Source of the DNA: Stenogyne calaminthoides
Lineage: Eukaryota > Streptophyta > Magnoliopsida > Lamiales > Lamiaceae
DNA length: 64,000 nucleotides
Direction of reading: 5' to 3'
NCBI GenBank assembly: GCA_037126765.1
Contig: JBBCBC010000001.1
Location: 38,114,804-38,178,803, forward strand
In this document: positions 43,500 through 54,189 of the stretch, in pieces
How the letters are laid out: each line of letters begins with the position of its first letter
Numbering within the stretch: position 1 is the first letter of the stretch
Program-made: the position numbers and the translations under genes
The notes under the pieces: generated by a model
What the model was told of the DNA's origin: nothing
The model's input: the letters and a program-made list of their open reading frames with translations, nothing else
The model's database searches: none

Positions 43500-46400
43500 T
43501 CAAGGCAGATTGGCAACACTCTTGACACCCATTCCTTCCACATGTCTCTCGAATGTTAACTGAGACAGACCCTTTGTGAATGGATCAGCTAGGTTGTCTT
43601 CCGACGTGATCTTTGCCACCTCTATATCTCCTCTCTTAACGATTTCTTGTATAAGATGGTATTTCCTTTCAATGTGTTTGCTGGCCTTGTGGGCTCTCGG
43701 TTCCCTTGAATTTGCAACTACTCCGGCATTATCACAAAAGATCATGATTGTGCTGGGCAAATTCGGAACAACGTCCAAGTCCACTAGAAAGTTCTTGAGC
43801 CACACCGCTTCTTTCGCTGCTTCACAAGTAGCTACATATTCGGCTTCCATGGTAGAATCGGCGATGCATTTCTGCTTAACGCTTCTCCATGTTACAGCTC
43901 CTCCCCCCAGACAAAACACACTACCCGAGGTAGATTTTCTGGAATCTTCTGATTGGAAATCTTAGTCCGTGTATCCCACTGGAAGTAAACCGTCTGACTG
44001 ATAAACCAGGATTCTATCTCGAGTTCTTTTCAGATACTTCAGAATGATCTTAACAGCAGTCCAATGTTGATTTCCGGGATTACTTTGATATCTTGCTACC
44101 ATGCCTACGGCGTAGCAGATATCTGATCTCGTACACAACATTGCATACATGAGACTTCCTACTGCCGATGCATAAGGAATGCCTCTCATGTCATCTATCT
44201 CCCTTTGTGTCTTAGGGCACATGTCTTTTGATAGATGGATTCCGTGCCTAAAAGGTAAAAAACCCTTCTTGGAATCTTGTATGTTGAAACACTTCAAAAC
44301 GATATCTATGTATGAAGCTTGCGATAAGCCGATCATTCTTTTCTTTTGATCTCGAGTGATCTTGATCCCAAGAATATGACCGGCTTCCCCTAAGTCCTTC
44401 ATATCAAACTATTTTGACAGTCATACCCTTACGTCTGACAAAACCTTTACATCATTTCCGATGAGCAGAATATCGTCTACATATAGTACTAGGAATACCA
44501 AGGTAGTTCCGTCACACTTTATATAAACACAACTCTCGAAATCGTTTTGATCAAACCCATAAGATTTTATTACATGATCAAAACATTGTTTCCAAGCCCA
44601 AGATGTTTGCTTAAGTCCATAAATGGACTTCCTCAGCTTGCACACAAGGTGTTCTTGGCCTTTTTCGATGAAACCTTAGGGCTGTTGCATATAGATTTCC
44701 TCGTCAAGACTCCCGTTAAGGAAAGCTGTCTTGACATCCATTTGCCAGATCTCAAAATCTAGATGCGCAGCTATTGCCAAGAGAATACGGATGGACTTAA
44801 GCATGGCTACAGGCGAAAAGGTTTCTTCATAATCTATACCCTCTTTCTGAGTGTATCCCTTTGCCACAAGCCTAGCTTTAAAGGTTTCCACCTTCCCGTC
44901 CGGTCCTCTTTTCCTCTTGTAGACCCACTTACATCCAACGGGTTTTACCCCATTGGGTGGTTCAACTAGCTCCCACACCTGATTATGGTCCATTGAGCCC
45001 ATCTCGGCTTCCATCGCAGTTTGCCAGGATTCTGAATCCTTATCTTGGACCGCCTCCTTGTAGGACCAGGGGTCTGATTCACTATCCCCGGAGACCAAAT
45101 CCGAAGATTCTCCTCTCCCCATGAATCTCTCAGGTTGTCGAACAACCCTCCCACTACGACGAGGTTCCGATTGTGTCGGTGTGACGCTTGGTATATCAAC
45201 CTGTACTGTTGGTATAGAAGTTTGCCCTCTTATTTCATTTAAGGTAATCTCACTTTTGGGCTTTCGATTGTTCATAAAGTCTTCTTCCAAAAATCTAAAG
45301 TGCATACTTATTACCACCTTTTGATCTTCGGGACCATAGAACATGCACCCTTTCGTTCCCATGGGATATCCTATAAACAACCTTAGTTCCGAACGTGCAT
45401 CCAACTTACCGGCTTCCTTGTCTAGCACGTATGTCGGAAACCCCCAAATCCTAAGATGTCTCAGACTGGGCTTGCGCCCAGTCCACAACTCTTTAGGGGG
45501 TTTTGGGAACTGATTTGGATGTCACTAGATTTAGAACGTAAGCTGCTGTTTCCAAGGCATGACCCCAAAACGACTTGGGTAGATCTGAATAACTCATCAT
45601 GGATCTGACCATTTCTAAGAGTGTTCTGTTTCTTCGTTCTGCAACCCCGTTTTGTTGAGGGGTTTCGGGTGCAGTCAACTGGGAAACAATACCCTCGTCT
45701 GACAGGTAGTTCAAAAACTCATCGCTGAGGTATTCGCCTCCATGATCAGATCGTAGAAACTTGATACTCTTTTCCTGATGATTCTCCACTTCGGCTTTGA
45801 ACTCCTTGAATTTATCAAAGGTTTCCGATTTGTGTTTCATGAGGAAAATGTACCCGAACCTTGAGTAATCATCGATGAAAGTCACGAAATACTCATAGCC
45901 ACCTCTAGCTTTGGTTGACATTGGACCACATACGTCAGTGTGAACAATTTGCAACACTTCTGTGGCTCTATTCCCCTTGGCTCCAAATGCCCTCTTGGTC
46001 ATCTTACCTTCCAAACATGATTCGCAGGTTGGAAGTGGTTCTAACTGTAGGTCCGACAGCGAACCATCTTTCACAAACCTTTGGATCCTATTTAGATTAA
46101 TATGACCCAATCTTAGATGTCATAGAAGTGTCTCATTCACGTTTTCTGAACGTTTTCTCTTATTGCATGAAACAGTCGATGTGTTATAAGATACATTTTG
46201 TGAGTGGTGTGCACAGTTAATAGTATAGAGATTGTTCCGCAAAATTCCATGACAGATAAACAAATCGTTACGGTAAACAGTAACTTGCTTAGAAAAACGA
46301 ACAGAATATCCATCATTAATTAGTTTAGAAACTGAAATAAGGTTTTTGCGAAAAACTGGAACGTAAAGAACATCTCTTAAAACTAAAATCTTCTCTTCAA

Positions 46401-47431
46401 AAGACAGGTGCACGTCTCTCACTGCTTCAACTGCTACTCTCATTGCATCGCCCAGTGTGATGAGGACCTCACTTCCACTAAGTTGTCGGGTCAGTTTGAA
46501 CCCCTGTAACGTGAAACAAACATGATCAGTGGATCCCGTATCCATTACCCACGAGTGGGTAGCATATGCCGCTAAACAAGTTTCAACAACTAGTGCGTGA
46601 AAATTACATTTCTTTCCATTCCTCTTTGGTTTGGAACAGGCAGACCTCCAATGTCCCTTTTCACCGCAGTTGAAGCACTTCCCCTTTGGGTCCTTCTTGA
46701 CACCCCCAGCATCCCTCACCTTACTCTTGCCCTTGGCAACAGTTGAGTTCGACTGCTTTTGGCCTTTGGCCTTCCTCTTCTTCTTACCCTCCTTTGGCCT
46801 AGAAGATGAAGATGGTCCACTTGCCGCCAAAGCTTGAGTTTGGTATCCCATCAACATCTCTGCCTAGATCAAAGCTTGCAACAAGTCAGCTAGTGTGAAC
46901 TTCTGATTATTCATCTGATAGTTCAACTGAAAGTGTTCAAAACTTTTAGGCAGAGAGTGAAGCACCAAATCAATCTGAGTCTCCAGATCGTAATCTGCAC
47001 CCAGAACCTCAAGTTTATTTAGATGGGCATGATCCCTTACGGGCGTGCCCTCCACCATTTTCAGCCAAAGCATTTCTCGCAAGGTGATCTAACGAGCCGT
47101 GCGGTTCTGATGTTGGAACATCTTCTTAAGATTTTCCATGATTTCCACAGCAGTTGCAAATTCTTGGTGTTGGTGTTGCAACACATCCGACATAGATGCC
47201 AAGATGGTACACTTAGCCATATCATTGCAATGCTCCCAGTCCTCATTTTTTTTCTTTTCCGCCTTACTCGACTCGCCAGTTGGCTCATCAGGTTTTGGAG
47301 TATCAAGGATCCACTTGTGCTTTTGTGCAGTGAGGACAATCATCAGTTTTACGTTTTCAATCAACATAGTTTTCACCAGTTAATTGATGGTCTTTAAGTA
47401 TAGAATACAGTGGGTTAAAAGGTTGCGACAT
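43500..47431 (-). pseudogene. Gag-pol of copy 3
   Basis: It starts at ATG 47431 (MSQPFNPLYSILK). In order: gag; zinc knuckle CFNCGEKGHWRSAC near 46650; protease VMDTGSTDHVC near 46545; integrase (HLRLGHINLNRIQ with CESCLEGK, HTDVCGPMS, FLRSDHGGEYL, NGVAERRNRTLLE); RT with intact LYVDDILLIGND near 44475; RNase H ending VANLP at 43500. Breaks: Trp to TGA near 47360; TAG at 47089 and 46864; TGA for Trp at 46120; frameshift near 45490; TAA in MQQP*GFIEKG near 44676; TGA and TAG near 44412-44421; TAA in GYTD*DFQS near 43962. All catalytic motifs I can name are still readable, so this copy is the best template for what copies 1 and 2 lost. Confidence 0.92.
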
Positions 47432-48876
47432 GCTGAACTGAAATAAATAATAATTTGTGTAAGCACAAAATTATCACTCAATTCGATCACATTGTTCATA
47501 TCAAAATCTCAAAACAATATGAACATGCATCAGCCGATATCTCAAAACAGTTTAAATAGGTCACGTTGGGTGAACTGTCTATTTAAACACATTCAAGCAG
47601 GTTACAAACAAGAACAGTTACAAACCTTTAATTCAAAATTAATAGTCAGCTCCCACTTGACCAATGTAAAATTGACAGGGACTTCGGGGAAGTATATGCA
47701 TGTCAATTTTATACCTAAGTAATAACCATGATTAAATACAGAATTATTACTTCGCTTTGTACGAGCCTCGTTGGGAGGGTCATCGTCGCCACTAATAATA
47801 ATTCACAATCATCCTTTTGGGAATTTATTCATGTGAAAACCCATCTTTTGGCCGTTCCGTTGGGGAAATTTCTCCAAAAGAATTCATAAATAAATAAATC
47901 ATGGAGGTCAATTTGACGTAATTTTATTATCCGGAATAAAATTTGTCAATAAAACATACTTAGTAATTTTCGAAAGTGAGATTTTCTTTTAGACAATTCT
48001 AAATCATGCAAACACATTTAACAAATAAAAATTACACGAATTTAAAACAAGCATCAAGAAAAAATAAATCACGTTGGGCACATATATTCAACTGTCATGG
48101 TTTAAATTCCAAATCTTGATCTTGAGAAATCGTCTCTTCTTTTTGCCTTCATCGTTCGTCTCGAAAGGCTCCCACTGAATCCGCAACAATTCTTTAAAAC
48201 GTCCTCTGTTTTGGGTTAGGACGACATCTAGAAAACGAGTAGCTCACGACCCGGAACCGAGTCGCATGCGCCTAGGCGCACGCCCCGGTCCGGATCGGCC
48301 ATCCCGCCCCGTCGCCCACAACCTTATGCGAAGCATCGCCTGGACGCTCGCCCGCGCCCGCGCTTGGGGTCCCGTGCCTCGTCGCCCAACCCGCGCACAC
48401 GCTTGGGTAGCGTGCGCCATGCGCGCGCAGCGTGCGCCGCCTGACGCCCATCAGCCCCATCTGCATCCCGCCTGGAGATGCATGCAGTCGCTAGGCCTTC
48501 GGCCTAGCCCGAGTGTTTCGACTTGGCTCGCGTACGTCCGAGCACTTGGACGTCCATCTTTAATTCTTCATCTCCGTCTTCATTCACGATCCGGTTATAA
48601 TTTATTTATGAAAAATAAATAAACCTAGATCTAGACTAGTCTATTACATTGAACAAATCAAATAAATCCTAATCTACTCGTGGATTTTCTCACAAGGCAA
48701 AACGAATCCGAACGAATCGAATTAAAAAACAACAATTTATTTGCATGTAAATAAGCACATTAAAAACCATGACAATTGGATACCTGCAAAACAAATCTAA
48801 CAGTTCTACTATCCAATTTCAATTTTAATGAACAATAATTTAAATTACAGTTTAAAATATCAGAGCCCGGACCAGG
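47432..48876 (-). other. Leader of copy 3 with GC-rich block
   Basis: Non-coding leader between the primer site and gag, about 1.4 kb as in copy 1. 48240-48550 is GC-rich, rich in GCGC and CGCC words, in otherwise AT-rich DNA. The frames across it on both strands have no known domain and differ from those in copy 1, so coding is not supported. Confidence 0.65.
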
Positions 48877-48888
48877 GCTCTAATACCA
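48877..48888 (-). other. Primer-binding site of copy 3
   Basis: On the minus strand the LTR is followed by ACTGGTATTAGAGCCC; TGGTATTAGAGC differs from the tRNA-Met type site by one base. It confirms the direction of the element and the LTR boundary at 48891. Confidence 0.85.
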
Positions 48889-49259
48889 GTTGTTGGGATA
48901 ACATATGCCAGGATCTATCGGGATGACCTCATAAACACAAATTTAAATTAAGAATTATTACTAGCATGAATTTACCTAAGTGAATTCAAATAATAATCAA
49001 CCCAACAACAACATGCAAATAATATTTCACGTAAAAGATCCTAGCATGCGGAATTTCTAGGAGTTTACGTAAACCTACCCGTTGGAGAGACGATCTGAGA
49101 CAGATAGGATCAAGTATCTGGATACCCACCAAAAGTCCTTCTCAAGTATTCTCAAGTCCTCGTCCAATAACCCCGGTGGAAGGTTCTGCAATGAACGATT
49201 TATAAAACAAAGGAAAATAAAATTATTGTTGCACCACCTTTGTGGATTTCTAATATTTC

Positions 49260-51291
49260 TGTTGGTCCCGGTGAAAACGAGTCTTACACGTGTATGGGGG
49301 GGGGAATACACGTGTTCAGTATTTTAAAACTTTTTCTTACTGAGGTCAGCTTGGGTCAGATAATCCTGAAGGTTAGATTCTGAGAAGCACAGACATTACT
49401 CTCGAGTCAAAGTCTCATCGAGACAAATGATCCCGAAAATGCCAGATACCTCGAGATAATCCCAACCGAGTCCTCGAGTGTCGAGAGATCCTGAGTTGCT
49501 TGGATCGATAACTAACTTATCAAATCCTCGGAAGAGAGTTCGGTTTGGTAACTATCTGTTCTAGCCACTTTCGTCGTCTTGAATGGTTGGCCCTTAGTTT
49601 ATACTGCTTTTTAAGCTTTGGTTTAAAACCTTCCCTTATGAAATAGTGATTAGGTCAGTGGATTCACTTATGCAACTTCAATTGATTGATTCCAACCGAA
49701 TATCGATGAAAAGTATGCTTTAAATCAAGTTAATGCACCGATTAAGGACAAATAAGGAAAGCAATAAAGAACACAAAGCGATTATAGTGGTTCGAGAGAC
49801 TCAAGCTCCTACATCCACTCTCCCGACTCTTGGAGAAATTCACTATCAACTTCTGAGCTTTCGACTACCTCGTAGTTTACTTACTCAACTCGCCCTGAGT
49901 TTTCTCGACTACTCCACGTAGTTTACTTACTCAACCCGACCTTGAGTTTTCTGACTACCTCCGTAGTTTACTTACTCAATCACACACAAGCTTTCAGACT
50001 ACCTCTGTAGCTTACTAACTTCTTCTCTAGAGTTTTCTGACTACTCCGCGTAGTTTACTAACTCTTTACAACTCTACTCACCAACAAACACACTCCAACT
50101 ACCTTCACAAGGGTTTGGGGTTTCTTGGTTGGTTTCCAACTAGGATGAGATATCCTTTACAATGAAGCACAATGCAAAGGGTTAGGATATCTCGACTAAG
50201 CTTTGGATAAATCTTATCAAGCTAGGCTTAGTAAAGTGAGCTCTCTTCAATATAGAAGCACTTGGGAAATTCAAGGTATTTCGAGTGCTTTAACTTTTGC
50301 AAGAATAAGTTTGAGCTCTTGAGTTGCGTATAAATTTCCCGTAACCTTACAATGTAGAAGGTCACCAGTATTTATAGGCATACACCAAGGTTACTCTTGA
50401 AAACTATCCGTTGGAGAGATAGCTTCGTGAGTTCCCTCTTATGGTGTGTGAGAAACGGCTATATTTAGAGTTTGATACTCCCTAACACTTTTTAGGCAAT
50501 AACCTTTCATGTATCCGTCTTCTTTTTTTTTGCGATGAACTTTCATTACATCGACATCTTTTTTCACTTGTCTTGTCACCGCTGTGTCGATGGTGGTACA
50601 GTGTCGTCTTCCTCTTTTTGACTTTTGTTTCTTCGTTTAAAGGTAGACACCTTCAACGGCTCTTTTGGTTACAAACTCTGTGTTTGATATAACCTTAACA
50701 ACACTTCTGACTTAGTTGCTTTTGTCTGCATTTGAATGTCTTGGCAATATCTAATCTTTCTAAGGCATCGCGTTTTTCTCTCGATATTTCATCCTTGGAT
50801 AGATATATTCAATTGCCTCGGAACATTCGGGTTCATCTTGAGCATTCAAGATTTTTTCTTGAGTCTTGATGAATTCTTGTCTTTCGGTATTCTTGATCTT
50901 GATCTCTCGGTCTTGACTTTTCGTATTGAGAATATTACGAGTCTTGAGTCTTCGAGTCTTGAATCTTCGAGTCTTGAGTCTTGAGTCTTGAGTCTTGAGT
51001 CTTGAGTCTTCGAGTCTTTAGATTTATCTTGATTGATATATCGAGTCTTCATCTTTGAGTCTTGATTTTATCTTTGAAACTTCAATATCTTCGAAACATC
51101 TTGAGTTCTTGAAATCTTGAAACCTATCTGAACTATATCTGTGACTATACATTTTGCGAGATAACATCCTGAATACTCTAAAAACTGAATCCTGACTCAT
51201 TTATCAAGATCATTACTGAACATGTCATACTTAGGGGTTTTGGGATCTTAATCAAAATCATATAAACTTTTATTAAATTCATCTCCCAACA
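49260..51291. repeat. Solo LTR of an unrelated long-LTR family
   Basis: From TGTTGGTCCCGGTG to ATCTCCCAACA, 2,032 bp, with a perfect 5-bp TSD ATTTC (49255-49259 and 51292-51296). The best TATA box (CCTATAAATACTGG, about 50370) is on the minus strand. It contains two repeat arrays, one built on GTAGTTTACTTACTCAA-like units (about 49860-50075) and one on TCTTGAG/TCTTCGAG (50938-51018). It carries no coding region. Confidence 0.9.
50938..51018 (+). repeat. TCTTGAG / TCTTCGAG microsatellite
   Basis: A tight array of 7-8 base units (GTCTTGA and GTCTTCGA variants), with five uninterrupted TCTTGAG units in the middle and looser related units over 50860-51120. It lies within the solo LTR. The open frames across it are composition artefacts. 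Confidence 0.88.
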
Positions 51292-51691
51292 ATTTCCAAC
51301 GCATGAAACACTAGTTGGGGATGAAAAATTCATCCCCTATTTATAAGTGAGGGGGGGTTCGAAAATTTCAAGACAATTAGGTCTAGGAAATATCTTTTCT
51401 TGATCTCCAAGAAAACTTGAATATATCCAATATATTATTCTTTCCATGTGTATTTTTCCACAAAAATCTCACACCCTTATTTAGCCTAAATTTTCAAAAA
51501 TTTCAAGAGGATTTGCAAGATTTGATCTTTCTTGAATTTATGAGATATTCTTGTATTCCAAGAATACATATCTTTTTCCTTAAAATCATTTCAAGAAAAT
51601 CAAGAAAATCTTTCTTCCCTTTTTATTCACTATATTTTCGAAAAATACCAATTAAAGAGACCAAGTGGGAGTTTTCTTGAATTTATGGGAT

Positions 51692-51965
51692 AATCTTGTA
51701 TTCCAAGAATACATTATCTCCTTTCCATAAAATCTTTTCAAGAAAATTCTTCTCCCTCTTTTCTTTAATATTTTCGAAAATTTCAAGGAAATATAAGCAA
51801 CAATAATTAATTTTATTTTAAGCACCTAAATCTTGTATTCCAAGAATACATTATCTCCTTTCCATAAAATCTTTTCAAGAAAATTCTTCTCCCTCTTTTC
51901 TTTAATATTTTCAAAAATTTCAAGGAAATATAAGCAACAATAATTTATTTTATTTTAAGCACCTT
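51692..51965. repeat. Tandem duplication of 137 bp in the copy 3 5' LTR
   Basis: AATCTTGTATTCCAAGAATA begins at 51692 and again at 51829, and the similarity continues to TTTTATTTTAAGCACC at the end of each unit. The partner LTR has a single copy, so the duplication happened after insertion. Confidence 0.88.
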
Positions 51966-54189
51966 TTATTTATTGGACTATAATTGGGCTACTTGAGAGG
52001 CCTTTAGGAGAATTAAGGTGGACCTTCCAATGGGCTTCTGAATTCCAATATTGAGCCACAATATAATTCAGCCCATTAATATTAATTAATACCACTATAT
52101 AATTAATATTGCACTATCCAACTTAATCCATATTACGGTAATATGGCTCCCGGTTATTATTTCCCGTGTTTAAGATTATTTAGTCCATTAATTAATTAAG
52201 CCACTGAAAAGCTTTATATTAATTAATGTCTTTATCCTTGGAGTAAGGACAACCCAGCTTTATTATCCATACCGGAAAATTAATTCCACTTGCAAGATTT
52301 GGTATGATAAAGGTTCCGGGCCCACCAAGGGGACCAATCAAGCAAGACATTGCAAGCACACAATTCTCCGTATTAATTTAGCAACTGTCGTGCAATTAAT
52401 ATTATTGCCCAAGATATAGGGTATCGAAGTCGCAATGATTCTCTTTCCATTTATAAGTCAAAGCAATAACTACTAATCACACACAATCCTTATTAAGTGG
52501 CAGAGATTAAGTAATCAACAACCACTGAGGTCTAACTCTTCATCCCTTAAGTCAATGCAAATGAGTTTATCCTCTTTGTAGGTCCGCTTCAGTGCATCGA
52601 ATACACTAGTGTAATCCCTTGGTCAAGACAAGCCAATATGAGCCTTACACATCAACTTCTACCAATAGATTGTTCGGATCTATCTAAGTTGTGAAACACA
52701 CACTCGTATACAAGGAACTGTTAACGTGATCTTCTGTGATTTGGTATCACCACGTTAACTACAATGTAATGCTTGCTACGAACGGTTTGCAATAAATATA
52801 TATAACATTCAATCATATTTAAAGCAACAGTGATAAATAATTTATTTCAGTAAATAAGTATTTACTACATAGGTTATACAAAGTATAATCATACTTTCAC
52901 GTATAACCCCAACATCCTCGCAACGAGGTCCCCAGACTAACCCGGGTCAGAGAGGAAAGTATCTTCGCTGCAAGGAATGTGACCAGCTTGGTGACCGAGG
53001 TTGATCTCTTCGTATGGCGGGATATGTTTCAAGTTCCTAGCAATGTTCACTTCTGGGTTACTGAGCACGAGGTTGATTATGCCGACCAAGTCCCTGACGG
53101 GTGCGTGGTGATGAACTATGACATGATGAAGGTGGGGCTTCGCTTCCCACTTCACCATTTGATCACCACGGTGTTGTGGTTCTGGGGTCTAGCCCCGACC
53201 CAGATCACCCCGAACGGGTGGAGTACCATTATTGGGATCCTATCTCTGTTTGGTCGCATTCAACCCTGAGCATTTCCCTCTGTCAAAGAATTAAACTCTC
53301 TGATTTCGCTGGCGAAGTGGGAAAAGGACCCGGGTTATTACTATATGAAAGCTCGCCTGTACATGAAAGTGATTGAGGACCTTCCGAAGAAGGTTCAAGA
53401 TTGGAAAGAGAAATGGTGAATAGTGGGAGGCGTGTGGCAAAGTCCTGTCTTTACCTTGAGGACCCTCGGATATCGCGACATACCTCACAACTATGCAACT
53501 TTTAAACGTGAGTCCTTTTGATCTTGTATTTTCCCATAATACTGATTTAACTTTTCCTTTTCATCGCAGATCCCAAGAATTCCAAAACATTTGAATTTTC
53601 AATCCATTTCCTTGTTCGGCGCTAATTCAAGACTGCTTAATCAATCCCAACGAGTGATCTCTCACTGTTCTGCAGAGGTTGAAGTGCTGCGAGTCAGCCG
53701 GTTTGACAGTCCCACCTCACTCATCTCTAGACGCAAGTATTCCTGGTAAGAGATGTGAACTTATTTTGATCTCAATATTCATTTAGTGGTCTTTTTCTGA
53801 TATCTTTCTGGTTTTCTTCCTTTCTAGTTTCTTTCATCGAGCCCATTCATTTCACTTCTACCAAAGTTCTCGAAGCGATGGAAAATTTGAACGCTGAAGA
53901 GATGCGTGAGAAGGTTGTCCGGGCCTTGGAGCTATCAAGGCAGAGGGCCGAGAAGAAAAAAGGGTACCGATCAGGATGAGACTGGTGAAGTCTCACAGCC
54001 AAAAGCCAAGATCGCTCCTCGTAGGCGGGGCCAGAAGAGGGGGACCACCGAGACCCAAACAACTGAAGAGAGCTCGGCAAAATAAACTCGGCCTTCTATG
54101 GATATGGACGCCTTGAGGAAATCCCCAAATGGGAAACTTGTGGTCTCTAGGTCCGGGGGGAACCCCGACACTGTCTTCGAGCTTACCAG

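Larger units (their letters stand above)
42021..52914 (-). mobile_element. Copia-A-like copy 3, nearly complete
   Basis: A minus-strand copia element with a perfect 5-bp TSD TCCTC (42016-42020 and 52915-52919). It has both LTRs (42021-43384; 48891-52914, the latter hosting another solo LTR), primer site (about 48877-48888), GC-rich leader, and gag-pol in one direction (47431-43500). Its LTR ends read TGTTGGGATAACATATGCC on plus, different from copies 1 and 2, so it is a sister subfamily. Coding regions are nearly full length but carry several stops. Inserted in the antisense gene of the Tat element. Confidence 0.93.
48891..52914 (-). repeat. 5' LTR of copy 3, hosting a solo LTR
   Basis: Reads TGTTGGGATAACATATGCC at 48891 and ATAACCCCAACA at 52914. 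Interrupted by an unrelated LTR at 49260-51291 with TSD ATTTC. Minus-strand TATA near 51340 (the complement of CCTATTTATAAG). Confidence 0.92.

Noticed and set aside
50938..51018. CRISPR-like array
   Set aside because: Units are 7-8 bases without spacers, in a plant retrotransposon LTR.
50846..51052. ORFs across the TCTTGAG array (both strands)
   Set aside because: Products of the 7-8 base repeat, which encodes short repetitive peptides in any open frame.
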